Shown one piece after another: positions 10,980-23,162 of a stretch of 64,000 nucleotides of DNA. Each line of letters starts with the position of its first letter. The first letter of the stretch is position 1. A program made the position numbers and the translations under genes. The notes below the pieces were generated by a model, which was given only the letters and a program-made list of their open reading frames with translations, had not been told where the DNA came from and searched no databases. This stretch comes from Amphibalanus amphitrite (Eukaryota > Arthropoda > Thecostraca > Balanomorpha > Balanidae). The stretch lies in NCBI RefSeq assembly GCF_019059575.1, contig NW_024881625.1, positions 930,001 to 994,000 on the forward strand. The letters run 5' to 3'.

Positions 10980-12141
10980 AAAATGTATTTGAACTTCTAC
11001 CAATGGAAATCGTGTTTGTTACAAGTGGCCGCTGAGGGCCCGAGGCGGCGCGAGGCAGTGTCCGACTGACAGGCCAACATCAGCCGCCCGACCCGCGCGA
11101 CCGCGAGACAGTAAAACCAAGACAGAGAGAAGAAAGCGCCCGTCAAACCCTGAAAAACGGCGCCCAGCCAAAACAATCAACAGAAGCATAAAACACAGAG
11201 TGGCCAGGCCCGCGGCCGGTGTCCCCCGGCGCCCGGTGGACGGGCGCGGCGCGGACAGAGCTGCCGCCAGGGGTGCAGGCCGGGTACCGCCGGGTGACGA
11301 CACCGGCCGGGCCGGCCGACGGCGCTGGTACAGCGCAGGCACACACACACATCCGACAGCCTGCCCAGGAGGCCAGCTACCACAGCACACTCCAAGGTTA
11401 TCAGTTAAAACAAAAACTACAAAACTGTACAGAAGGCGGCCGGCGACGGCGACAAACGGCCCACCGGCGGCCCAAACACAACCGCACGCGCGGCGGCGCG
11501 CCGCACTAAAGCATGCACCACAGCCCGTCGAGCGCGTGCCTCCAACGGAACGTATCGAGCGCGAGTGGCGTGGGACGCGCAGCGGCGCCTCACGGTGGAC
11601 CGAGCCACTAATGCCGGGCGAGGACGAACGGTCTCGGGGGCGGCCGGGCCGGTGACCGGCGCCGGCCGCCCGCCGCTCGAGTAACTGAGATCCTGGGACG
11701 GCCACCTGGGAGCAGCACGCGGCGCCAACAGCGGAGATCCTGAGCGGGCCGGGGCGGGCCGGCGCGGCGGCAGCGAGCTCACAGTGGCGGGGTGGGCGGG
11801 CTCACACCTTGCTAACAGCGCGCCCCGCGGATAGCCCACCGCCGCCGCGGCTCCGGCCCGTAAATGCAGCGAACGGCAAGAGTTCCACAGGAGGCGAGCG
11901 CAGGCCCGCACGATATGTTGCACCGCGCAATGTCGTCAAGTCGTCGAATTATCCTACGAGTACACACGATTATATACAGCTGTACATAGCGGCCCTTCGG
12001 GTCCCGGTCGGCCCACACGGCTGTGCAGGGTGGCAGTGATGGGTGAGGGGGCGGCGCCCGTCCGAGACTCTCCGGCTCACCGGGAGCCCTCGGCCGGCGC
12101 GGCGGACCGGCCGGCGCGCCCCCAGCGCGGCGCGCGGCCGA
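10980..12141 (-). other. GC-rich, CpG-dense stretch downstream of KMT5A
   Basis: About 1.1 kb of very GC-rich DNA follows the KMT5A stop codon in the gene's direction. Several long open frames exist on both strands, but they overlap one another and are arginine-, proline- and alanine-rich, as expected from GC bias. None has a recognisable domain. The region is most simply KMT5A 3' UTR and/or a CpG-island-like element. No clear polyadenylation signal was identified. Confidence 0.4.
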
Positions 12142-15100
12142 CTACAACGCCAGCCACGGGTGGTGGAGCAGGCTCTCGCGGCTCCTGTCGCCGTAGTCGT
12201 ACAGGATCTCGTCGCCGGCGGCGATGTCGTGTTTGGCGATCAGCACGAGCCGCGGTCGGCCGTCCACCTCCAGCGAGCGCGTCACGCAGTTGGGGGCGTG
12301 CCGGCTGTGGTTGACCAGCCGGCCCAGTCGCGGCGTCTCCGGGGTACCGTCGATGCTGGCGACACGGGCGCCCGCTCAGGTCAACAGTGGGGACACATAC
12401 GGACGGCGAACAAACACGGCCTCACCACCAATAACAGCGGACAGATATAGAAACGGCTCGCATCAATGCTGGCGAACAGCTGGTGGTAAAAATAGAAAAT
12501 ACAAGCACAACAGTGTCAGAAGATTTCTATGTAGAAAAACTGAGGGCAATGAGTGGAACTATGGATACTGCCGTAGATATTAACCTACAGCTTTCGTAAT
12601 ATGCATCATGTTAACCAAGAAAGTCATTGACGATTTCCAAGCTATCTTTTGTTCTTCCTGACATATGTGTATTGGAAGAGCAGCTTACATCTAACGCTCT
12701 TAGCATAACTTTAACAAGTTAAAACCGAGCCAGCAAGGGCGTAGAGAACTGTGTGAAAGAATGCGTCGTTATCAGGGACGATAACAGGCCCTTGATGAAG
12801 GTCAACAAGCTAACTGCTAGCAAGACGCCATTTCCTTTTTTTTGACGTGTGATAAGACGGGTGAAGGGGGCAGAGATAACCATGACAGACTACAGGCTGC
12901 ACCAGGCTGAGGTTATCATGTCAGCTCATGCGATATGATTTATCTGACACTTCGAGACTTGGCCGGTAAAACACCGGAGTAGCAGCATTTTTTCAGCATT
13001 TGTCATTAATACATTAATACAAATAAATTATAGATTTACGTTCTGCACATATACAAAGAGAAGAGAAGCAATGGCGAAAATGCGACTCCCTCCAGCACTT
13101 ATTACTCAAACTAAGACATTTAACAAAAATAATTAGTATGATTGAGCATCGGTATGCGCTTGGGACGATGTTTCATAGTCTAAAATAAGCCACTTGATTC
13201 AACAATTTACGATGCATGTAAGGTTCGCGCCTTTCCAGCTGTCTGCGGAGCACCGGGAGCCCTGTCCCATTGCCAAATCTCAGCAGAAATAGCTATCAAC
13301 ATCAGTTTATTATATCCCCCCCCCCAGCTCGGCGGCAGGCCGCTGCCGCCGGCCGGGCCGTCACTCACCACCAGTTGTGGTCCTTGCAGGTGAAGTAGTA
13401 CATGTAGCAGCCCGTGTTCTGATCCTGCGAGTAGACCCGCTCGCGGCGGCGTGCCTCCTCCAGGTCCACCAGCGTGCCGGCGTACTCCACCACGAACTCG
13501 CCGCGCGCGAACGGACGCGTCGCCACCACGCCGCGCCCCTTGGTAGGGAACAGCGCCACCTGACGGCCGGACAGGGACACGGCGTCAGGACGCGGACCAG
13601 CGCGGCGCAATAGCCGCACTTCACGATACAAAACGACGGTGGGTATGAGCGAAGACAATGTGCCAGGGCAGTCAGGCAGGACACTCTGCTGCTGCGCCAG
13701 ACGCCGGGCAGACGCGCCACCCACCTCGAGTCCCTCGTCGCAGCCCTTGGCCAGCCGGCGGCGGATCTCACAGGAGCGCTCCTCGTCCAGCGCGCGCTTG
13801 GTGCGCCGGTTGCTGCGCCGGATCGGGAAGTAGTCGGTGAGCTTGCGGTTAGTGTCGGCGGCGGCCGGCGACGGCGCGGCCCCGGCGGCCGCCGGTCCTC
13901 CCCTGCAGGTCAGACGGGGCGGGCCGGCGTCAGAGAATGGTTCAGTGTTTCATAAACTGCTGCAGGGCTCATCATTTATTACTTGCAACAAGCATAATAA
14001 ACGTTTTGTACAACAAATCCTAAATAATATATGCTCGTGGAACCATTGCTAGGTGGTTAGGTGGGCAGGATCACACCACTCAAAATTCAATAACCAGAGC
14101 CAGGGAGCCGAAAAAAATCGGCACCCCGGTCAAACCCCGACCATCCCCGGACTCACAGGCGGGCACTTTTGGCCAGTTTGACGGGCGCCGGCTTGTAGGA
14201 CAGCTTCGGCTTGTTGAGGCTGAAGGCCGGCGAGAGGGGGTGGCGGCGGGCGGCGGGCGCCAGCGGCAGCGACTCGCAGTCCAGCGACTGGATCTTGTGC
14301 GGACTGACGGGTGTGCGCGGCGAACCGGCCGCCTCGCGCACAGACTCCTCCGGAGAGCCGGCGGCCGTGGTGGTGGCTGGCGGGTCTGTCAGCGGGGAGA
14401 CACACACGTCAGACGGACGGGAAAACACTCATCGAACGCGCCGGGGGTGGTCAGATAATATTGAGCGACAATGATAAATGCAATCAGGGGGTAGGTACAA
14501 CTCCACATCCTGGTTTCAAGTGAGTGATATAACCTATCCTGCATAAGGTACTGATTGATAACCACGTACCGGACGTCGTCACTCACACAGGGAGACAAGG
14601 GACTGTGTCGGAGCGGAGCACCACGTACCGGGCGTGCGGCGCTCAGGGAGGGAGGGGAGGGAGGACGACAGGGGTACCACGTACCTACCGGGCGTGCGGC
14701 GCTCAGGGAGGGAGGGGAGGGAGGGCGACAGGGGTACCACGTACCTACCGGGCGTGCGGCGCTCAGGGAGGGAGGGGAGGGAGGGCGACAGGAGACTGCA
14801 CCCGGGGGAGTACCACGTACCGGGGGTGCGGCGCTCAGGGAGGGAGGGGAGGGAGGGAGGGAGAGAGAGAGAGAGAGCATTTATTCACACTAGAACAACA
14901 TAAAATTCATAAATAACATAAGCAATTGGCGCAAAAGTGCTATGCACTTAAATCTATGGCGCCGCTTGCAGGGAGGGCGACAGGATACCACGTACCGGGC
15001 GTGCGGCGCTCAGGGAGGGACAGGGGTGCCACGTACCGGGCGTGCGGCGCTCGTCGGCCAGGCAGGAGCGGCGTCGGCGGGCCGTCTGTTCGGCCGGCAG

Positions 15101-16527
15101 ACCGGCCAGCGGCGGACACTCGGCGGCCACCAGTACCGGGCCCACCTGGGTGCCGCCCGGCGAAAAGTAGCTGCCGGGACACAGAGACATACGTGACCGA
15201 CCTGACCTGGCCTAACCTGGGCAACGTTCGGCGAGAAGTAGCTGCCGTGACAGACACGTGACTGATCTAACCTTACCAACCGCGAAGTAGCTGCCGGGAC
15301 ACATAGACAAGTAACTAACCTAGTCCAAACTAGGCAAGAAGAAGCTGCCGGGACACAGAGACACACGTACGTGATCTTAGCCAGATCTTCAGTTTACACT
15401 ACACGTGTTGTCAACGTCACAGTCGGTACCACTACCACAACGACAGGAAGCCCACTATCCAGCCTTCAAGCCCGGTGGGGACAGAACTGAGCGATTCTCC
15501 AGGGTAAATCACGCGAAACCTGCACCTGACCTGTAGCATTATCATACTTCGTGGGCACCATTGATTGGTGGGCGAAACGTCGCGCCAAGGTACTTCAGAA
15601 TCATGCAGATGGCCTTGTTTGCAACATTTGACGATAAGCATGAGCGATAGTGGTCATTTTCACTGCATATCTGATGCTTTCGACATGCGGTGAAGGTCTG
15701 AGGGCTGATAAATGTTCAAAGTCTATGGCAGTAAACAACAAATTAGGACAGAATACACGCATGTTTTTGAGCACGAACACCAAACGTAACAGCGAAGAAA
15801 GTGACACGGAGAACACATCATTATCAAGATAATTATTGGCCACCTTAATAAGCACAATGACCATTGCGCATCGGTTGACTCCGCAGCCCGTCCCGGCGCG
15901 CCCTGCCGGCCCTCCAGCGTCACCTCCTGGCGAATGGCCACTCACTTTGTGATGGTGTTTCCGGCAGCGGCGCGGTGTTTGCGCGTGCGGTGGATGATCT
16001 CCGTGGCCTTGGCCGGCGGCACCACGGACCGGCACGGGGAAACCACCAGCTTCCTCGGCCGGCCCTTCCGGCGACCTGGCGACAGTCGGCAGCTCAGCAC
16101 ACAACACAGCACAGCACAGTCGTCAGCACAGCACAGTCGGCAGCAGCTCCCCACGGCAAACACAACGAATTGGAAGCACTGGACAAGGCGTCCACGACTC
16201 CACAGAACCAACTCCCATTATTAGAGCAGCTGCCACCTGTGCCAACATGCCAATTTTGCTGCCCTTGTTACAAGTTCCTAAATACTTAGCCAAAGGACAA
16301 CAGGACGATTTACCAATCCATCTTGTTCTGACATTCAGCAAACAATTAGGTACTACACTAAATGTCATCATCAATGAAATCCGAACCAAATATGTGCCAA
16401 TAATAAACCCAGAGGCTACAATTTTGTGTGTAAAAGATCATGAACATATAATGGACGCTGGATTGCTATCTGAGCTACCCATCAACTCACCTGAGCCCAG
16501 GACGATCGGCTGGTTGCACAATTTCAT
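12142..16527 (-). CDS. KMT5A: Histone H4 lysine-20 monomethyltransferase KMT5A (PR-Set7/SETD8), seven coding exons
   Basis: Nuclear SET-domain enzyme that monomethylates histone H4 Lys20 in chromatin compaction and cell-cycle control. Coding exons, in gene order: 16527-16491, 16075-15946, 15170-15037, 14385-14157, 13902-13725, 13559-13369, 12355-12142. All introns are GT-AG with matching phases, and the total of 1113 nt gives 370 residues, close to vertebrate KMT5A. Residues 14-22 (RRKGRPRKL) form an AT-hook. Around residue 195 lies the family's RKLTDYFPIRRSNRRTK segment. The SET domain starts near residue 237, with KGRGV (243-247, cofactor loop), GCYMYYF, GRLVNHSR (311-318) and YDYGDR (352-357). 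The protein ends HHPWLAL, as in the family. Exon 3 is flanked on both sides by tandem copies of its own splice sites. The start ATG gives MKLCNQPIVLGSG. Confidence 0.96.
14615..15036 (-). repeat. KMT5A intron minisatellite built on the exon-3 splice donor
   Basis: On the minus strand, exon 3 ends GAGCGCCGCACGCCCG followed by donor GTACGT (15037/15036). The same exon end plus donor recurs in the following intron, with copies near 14988, 14820, 14748, 14688 and 14628, separated by G+A-rich (plus-strand) spacers of about 60 bp. Each copy retains GTACGTGG or GTAGGTACG, a plausible 5' splice site. Confidence 0.85.
15161..15360 (-). repeat. KMT5A intron repeats derived from the exon-3 splice acceptor
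   Basis: The acceptor of exon 3 reads TCCCGGCAG-CTACTTTTCGCC on the minus strand (boundary 15171/15170). Three diverged copies of the acceptor and the first exon bases lie upstream in the intron, with acceptor positions near 15242, 15291 and 15344. The copy at about 15210-15241 extends some 30 bases into exon-like sequence (CTACTTCTCGCCG...TTGCCCAG). The spacing is irregular, about 50-70 bp. Confidence 0.8.
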
Positions 16528-18256
16528 GGCTGCTCCAGCATTCACTGGCATTGTGCCCACTGTCGCCAGCTGCTAAAGGCACTCAAATTCCTGAGGGAAA
16601 ACAATTGTGACTTGTACGGGGGAAGACAGAATATGCAACACACACAGAAAATCACATTTTTTTTGGCTTGCTTTAACAACAACGCTTTACCTCATGTACA
16701 TAACTTCATGACCAATCTTTGAGACATTGGTAACTGCTACTTTGACCAATACTTCAAGCCGGCTATTACATTAACATTAGCCTGATGATAATTACTTTAT
16801 AATATCGAGGTTTCATGGGACATCAACTGCAGTTTTTGTCTTACTAAATATGGTTACATATTACAAGCTCTGGTTATTAACTTATTACTTCTGGAGCAGG
16901 TCAACAACTTCAGTTCTGCAAAACTGTAGGCATTGAGTAAAAACTTCATTGATTGATTACAAGATAATCATAATCTATGCATCAAATGCTGGGGCAGTCA
17001 AACCACCCAGAATCCTTGACTAGACTGCAAAGCAAGGCAACAGTGACAAGCCATAGCCATAGCCATACCAACAAGGTTGACAAGTTGTGCCTTTCACATA
17101 CTGTTTCTGGGACAACTCTAAGCTAGAACAGTCATCCTACCCTGATCACTTTGGCATGCACACCACTCCATATAAAATCCACACTTGCAATATCTTAGTC
17201 CATCAAAAAAGTGCCTCCACTAGAGAAAGTCAGGAAGTTATCAATATTAATCCTCCTCAAGAAAAGACTCAGCTATAAATAAAGAAATAGCTAACTGTAA
17301 GTAATCAGGAAATATGTTAAATGCCAATCAATCTCATGCTGGAACTTTAGAATTATGTAGTATGGACATGGCCAGTGAGCAGCATTTTGAAGCACACCTA
17401 AGGCCGGGTCACGTCAATTAGTCAATTAGGAAAACCGGGTCAAGCAATCCCAATCAAAATCAGGAAAAATAGTAGCTGCACCTCTGAGTGCCAAATAGCC
17501 TCAGGTTGCTATGATAATAGGGCAAACTGGACATCAGCACAGAGCAACCTCCTTATAATCCATTCTACTCCAAGTTTCAATTAATTACCTACTTTAACTA
17601 ACAACAAAGAAATTTATTGCACCAATCGCAAAATGAATTGCAGTCTGCATCAGTTATCCAAATTATTACCAGACAAGCCTAATAATAACAAAATTAAGTC
17701 CTAAACTGAACCACCAGGGGCCAGGGCTGCTTTAGATAAATTAGATTTGATGCTCTGGCCCTCCCAATTATAATCACTGACTCATCATCCAATGGGTGTC
17801 AAGTATGGCCTCATGCTGATTGGTCAGCAAAACATCAATAGGTACCTAGCTGTTTTTGGTGGCTGATCGGGAGAGGTCACCGTGGGGCATGCCGCTGAGA
17901 GCGTCCCTGAATTACCAAAAAAAATTAGCAATACAAGCTGCCACAATTTGTGTTGAGGTCTCAAAATACATGCCCTCCAGTTACCTCACCTGAACGTCCA
18001 CTGTTTTTCGCTAAGAATGCTCATGGTCATTGACAACGACACTTGACGGTAGGTACTAGCGAGGTGTGACCACTGTTCGTGATGTTGAAAGACCAAAGTC
18101 ACCTCCTGAGCACACCAAAGCAAGTGTATTCATGATTAACTTGTAGAGATTTAGGAAAACATCATAACATTTAGCAGCAAATGGAGAAGCATTGCTATTC
18201 ATTCTGATTCCAGTAATGCTTTGTCTAGCCAGGAACTCGAATAGGCAACAGACAGC
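16528..18256. other. KMT5A 5' flank, no gene seen
   Basis: This is AT-rich intergenic DNA upstream of the KMT5A start codon. Part of it will be KMT5A 5' UTR and promoter, but no TATA box, initiator or second exon could be assigned with confidence. Short open frames here (for example at 17087) have no recognisable features. Confidence 0.5.
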
Positions 18257-18260
18257 ATTT

Positions 18261-21200
18261 CAGTCCCACGCACAAGGGGGAAAAGCTCAAAAAATTGAGC
18301 GCTCAAAAAATTGAGCGGGCCCCATTATGAAGGAATAGGCGAAACGATGGTATTTTACAATGCCTTTAGCGTCACACTACGGCAAATATCGTATCCAAAT
18401 AAGGTATCAATGGCAAGAGAGAGCAACAAGGTTTCTTCTCGAACACTCGCCGTGATAATTTATATCGGTGTTTTTGGAAAGAAAATGCCCTAAAGACGCT
18501 CAACTTTTTGAGCGCCACTTGTCGTTCGGGACCGCGATACTCAATAAATTGAGCGCCACGACAGACGGCAGTCAGCTGGCGCTCAAAAAATTGAGTGCCG
18601 GCCAGCATCTACACTCAATTTTTTGAGCGTTCTCCGTGACAGGTGAAGCCGGTACTGGCTGCCATTTTTGATGTTATGTTCGTTGAAATACGTTAAACTG
18701 AGTTGAAACAGAAATGCAGGAAGTTGAATGCTACGTGGTACCTAAACTTTTCACAAACCCATGGCATCATGTCACATTTCCGCTAGTAGTTTTATCGGTC
18801 TTTCGGATTCGGCACACCTCAAATAATTATACAAGGCTTGAATAATCCGTATGAATACTGTAATTGATATTCTCTGACTGTACTGGGAGAAGGGAATACG
18901 TGAATACAGAAAGATATCCACCCACGCTTGAATATTGGAGAATTATAGCAGGAAAAACTGTATTGCCACGGTTACAACTTACAAGGCCATCGGCCGCAAA
19001 CAAACAAAAATACTATACAGTATACAATGTGGGTTAGATTCACAAACATCAAGTGTGGAACACAGAGACGAGCAAAACAACATCACATTATCGCATGCCA
19101 GCCCAACCACATTGGAACCGGGTCCGGGTGACCTGCGACCGGAACCTGCGTCTTGCCAGCATACATCACAAAAGCAGGAGGCAGTGTCGTACTGCTTTGA
19201 TCCAAAATATGCCATATAACAAATGATATAAACAACCTAAGCTCGGACTAAGCTTATCATTATCAAATCCTTAACATGTAAAGGACGAATGGAAACATCG
19301 AGTCTCAGACCAGCAGTAGCAACGATCACAGTAGCAACATCACAAAGAACAAGCGGCATTATCAGACAGCCGTTTTGTTATCGGGCTACAGGCGGCGACG
19401 GCGTGGTTGCAGACCAGCTGCGAGGTAGCGGCGTGCGGGCAAAAGGCGCGGGCACACCTCCATGTGGCCGTGCAGACAGTGCGCGGTCGGCGTCGCATAG
19501 TGGGCGGCATCGGGCTGTCCCGGGCCGTCGAAGCCGCACAGGTTGTCGGCGCATGTGGGCGCGCGCGGTCACCACGGCCAGCTGCTCACCGCCAGCACAG
19601 ACTGCGCAGCGTCGCCGCTCCGCCGGCCAGAACACGCAGACAACCCTTCTTGCAGTCGCACAACACGTCGCCAAACTCATTCACCTGCTCCACCATGTTG
19701 TTGATGTCACCGAGTCGTTCGAGTTGTGGCTCGTGCCGTCGAGCATGACCTGCCCGATCGGACACGGGTCAGTGGCTTCTGCTCCAGCGAAGTCTTCATC
19801 TTGGTGACGTCTTGCTGATCTCCACAAAGGCTGAGCAGATGACCTTACCCACAGGGACGGCCGACGTCCTCGCCAGCGACCGCTTGGTTGTGCAGACCTG
19901 CCAGAAAAAGAAAAGCTGTTTGGTGATCTCAAACGATTTTTTTCTTTATGCAGTGGAACAAAACGGAAACTATGTCATACAACAGGAACTAAAAAAAGAT
20001 GCAGCCTAGGTCGTCTAAGAAATGGGTGAACATTGATAAAATTCTTCATTGAATGAATTCTGCAAATGCTTTTGATAAAATGTGTGGTGATTATAAGGAG
20101 ACCACTTTACTATAAAATTGCTCAGGATTCCCTATCTGGACCTGTCAAAAAATCCTGACTGCACACCAACAATGAGCATTAAATCCAAAACCTCTACCAG
20201 GTACCTAGGGATAATTAAATTCTGATTCAGGAAAATATTTCACATCATACAAATAAAAACCTTTACTATATTGAAACTGAAAATGTGATGCTGATGCAGT
20301 GACCTAAGGGTCTCAAAGTATAATAATGAATTAATCTATTATAAATTTGGTGGTGACTGCCGACTGGCGTCTGGCGGCCTAGACCTTGAGGCTTGAAAGT
20401 GGCCTTCCTTTTCCGTTGACTCCGATCCTTCAGATGGAAATGATATAAAGGATCATATGAGCGAGCCAGTTAGCAAAGTGGCTATCCTGTTTCAGCATTC
20501 ACCCACACAATAGTTGACTGTCAGTCTGTCATGCTGTCAGTGTTGTGAAGTAATGAAGGAGTTGAGTTTTGTTGATTATAAATTGTGATGTTATGTAAAG
20601 GACTGGAAAATGAATGTGAAAACTATGGAAACATATTGGCAGAGTATTGTCACTTACTATCAGGACATATGGATAGAGAATACATTCAAATTAATAAGAA
20701 ATGCCAAATATCAAGGTACTCAATCACTGATGGCAGTGGACTATCATATGTTTTAATGTCAATTATATGAAAGTTAAGACTGAAACTACCTTTTACCTCG
20801 TCATAACTAATGAAAAATTGTGTGAAGAAAACATTCACAGCCTCTTTGAAGCACTTAGACCACTAAAAAACAAAAATTTTCACGTAAATATGTTGTGTCT
20901 CCTTCCTTCAAAACATCATATCGGATGGCGCCACTTTCGTCGACAGTTACTTATCTGCACGCAAATCGAGGAAAACGTGATTTGATTGACGTTTACGTGT
21001 TTCCAAATTTAAAATTACAGCATATTCAAACTTTTCAGTGTACCTTTTAACATCTAAGTACAACTAAAACGATAAAAACTTACCTTCAACACAAGGACGA
21101 CGACAACCACGCGACCGGAGACGTCGCGACGAAATAAACAAACGGCACCGCCAAATGAAAAATATTCTCCGATATGGGTAATGTGAAATTGAATCGCAAT

Positions 21201-21595
21201 CATTTTGGGTAGTATGAAAAATGCTCTTTCCAACAGAACCCTAGTAAAAAACGTGAATGGACAAAAAATAACTTTTATTTCGACATAAATATTGGCCTGT
21301 TTTTAAGTCATCCTGGTATGCCGTAAGATTTCGACCTATAAAGTGGTGTTCCCCCAATCATTGAAGCTTGAGCAGTGAAAAATATGAAAGCCTAATCTGT
21401 TTTGCACCATTAGTGATTCTCCTAGGGTGTTGCCATTTCTCCCTAGGTGTTGCGAGTTGCTTTTGCAAAACGTGTTCCTGAAACGGCTCAATTTTTTGAG
21501 CCCTCAGCATTACGCCTATGGAAGCCTCTGACGTCACACGCTCAATATTTTGAGCGCTCAATAATTTGAGCTTTTCCCCCTTGTGCGTGGGACTG
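18261..21595. mobile_element. 3.3-kb DNA transposon, CAGTC ends, 4-bp target duplication (element A)
   Basis: The left end CAGTCCCACGCACAAGGGGG (18261) is inverted at the right end, which finishes GTGCGTGGGACTG at 21595. ATTT lies directly outside both ends (18257-18260, 21596-21599). Just inside each end are several copies of the palindrome GCTCAAAAAATTGAGC or variants: 18285-18316, 18499-18630 and 21488-21573. No transposase was recognised. Short AT-rich open frames at 20585-20770 and 20767-20985 are unassigned. The centre contains a GC-rich cysteine-rich coding relic on the minus strand. The ends and target duplication match elements B and C in this window. The superfamily is uncertain; 4-bp duplications and CA-type ends would be compatible with Academ- or Sola1-like elements. 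Confidence 0.85.
19334..19884 (-). pseudogene. Cysteine-rich coding relic with frameshifts, inside transposon element A
   Basis: This GC-rich island sits within an otherwise AT-rich transposon. On the minus strand it opens after an acceptor-like TTTTCTTTTTCTGGCAG near 19898. Protein-like segments appear in different frames: HEPQLERLGDINNMVEQ followed by a DVLCDCKKGC segment (about 19735-19600), CADNLCGF and TAHCLHGHMEVC (about 19552-19460), and FCPHAATSQLVCNHAVAAC (about 19450-19390). The first and third share a frame interrupted by a stop; the second is in another frame. The regular cysteine and histidine spacing suggests a former zinc-binding or disulphide-rich domain. I do not recognise the family. 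It may be a captured host-gene fragment or part of a decayed element protein. Confidence 0.4.
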
Positions 21596-21599
21596 ATTT

Positions 21600-22279
21600 G
21601 ACCAAACCAAAACCCACACAAAAGAAACTACATCGCCTATACTCACCGAAAAATGCCTACTTTTATCTAGAGATACGTGGTGGAAGCATACGTATATGCA
21701 TGACATGCAGTCCCGATCCGAAAACAAAATGCAAAACCTATATCAACACAATAACACACACACACAGAGCGCACACAAATTCAGTGACATATACGAGCAA
21801 TGGCGCAGTTCCTTCAAAACATGTTTTGAATTTTGATGGACAAAATTTACACAAAAAGTACTGTCAGTACCTAAGAATTATTAATACTTTTTTCGGATCA
21901 CACGTTTTTTGTTTCGAAGATAGTTTTATATTGATAAAAATGAATAAAAAGGCAATTTTGTTTCCTTTACAGCGTGAGGTTTGAAATTTATATCATAGCT
22001 TCTTTTTAACAAGGGGCAAGTACTCTTATTTTCACCATCTCAAGTACCAGAAGTATCTTCTCTATAGCTTCCAATTTCAGGCCTTCCCTGTTCGGTAGGA
22101 AATTTCCTTCAAGTGCACCGAAATTTTTCTGCCTTTTTATAGTGCTGACACGTGCTGAGTAGTAATGGGTGGTAATGGGCATCAGCTTCAGTGGCAGCGG
22201 GCACCTTCAAGGGAGGGGAACTTTTGACACTGTCGGCTTTTGGTCCCATTCTTTCCATGCAACGCCCATAGGGCTAATA
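21600..22279. other. Intergenic, nothing recognised
   Basis: AT-rich DNA between transposon A and a piggyBac-like end. A short (CA)n-like run lies near 21745-21770. No coding sequence, RNA gene or repeat could be supported. Confidence 0.5.
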
Positions 22280-22920
22280 TTAACCCGTGCACCGACGGGG
22301 GGCGGATATCCGCCCCCCTGAGGTTTTTCGCGGATAGCGGGAAAACCGCGGCGCGTAGCGCCGCAAAATTTGGTACGACTATTCTCTCATCAATTTTACA
22401 CATGGTGTGCAAGTTTGAACTTCCTAACTTTTAAGGTCAGGTCACCAGGTCACTTTGAATGACCCAGCCTCAAGTCACTTTTTTGCAACTTTGTCACCGT
22501 GCCAGAGCTACAGTAGATGTCGGAGGCCTTTGAAAGTCGCAGGATGTTATTAGGTCATTAGTAGCTACAATTTGTATATCTCGGAATTTTGATGTCGGTG
22601 ACCTAAGGTCAGGTCAATTTCGCGACCTCCCCATTATAAGTCAATGGGGGAAAAATCAACTCCCTGTTGTTACCACTAAAACGGGTCGGAATGGCCCCAT
22701 ATACCATACATGACTTCATATACGATCAACCTTCACTACTTTGAGGTCTGTTTTGCTGTTGGGCAGCTGTAAGGTCATGTGACGTCATCAAAGGTCACCA
22801 AAGGTTTTTTGCCAATAACTCCGTACAGGAACAAGATACAGCCGCGCGGATGGTCTCATTGTGTTCAGCTCGTCAAAGGAAAAGTGCCACCTTCTTGAAA
22901 TATGAAGATATCGTTGGTTT
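22280..22920 (+). mobile_element. Possible piggyBac-like left end with AGGTCA-rich interior
   Basis: TTAA at 22280-22283 is followed by CCCGTGCACCGACGGGGGGC, the TTAA-CCC pattern of piggyBac-type ends. Downstream DNA (22430-22800) is dense in AGGTCA/TGACCT hexamers, like the interior of the complete element at 57.6-58.5 kb. A related but inverted end, CCCCCGTCGGTGCGCGGG-TTAA, occurs at 35443-35463. No partner end was found nearby and no transposase is visible. Confidence 0.4.
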
Positions 22921-23162
22921 TTATTTTGACATTATTATTTTCCATTTTCTTTTCAAAACCGGTGCCAGAAGTGCATAATTCGCTAAAAAGTATTTCAAAC
23001 TATTTAACATATTGGTACTATGTTTATACTCTCTACCGCAGCTACTGTATGATGTCATAGCAATGACGTCACACTCAAGCCAATCAGCCTTGAGGAGGAT
23101 AGACTCGTCGGACTGTAGCGGTTGTAAACAACTTGTCGCCCCGTGTGTCTGCCCGTGGCGCT

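Noticed and set aside
11019..11923. Long GC-rich open frames (228 and 168 codons) beyond KMT5A
   Set aside because: Overlapping frames on both strands with Arg/Ala/Pro bias and no recognisable motif; more likely GC-driven chance in UTR or CpG-island DNA.
14389..14916. Several 90-163-codon frames around the KMT5A intron minisatellite
   Set aside because: They arise from the repeated donor unit and GA-rich spacers and conflict with the validated exon model.
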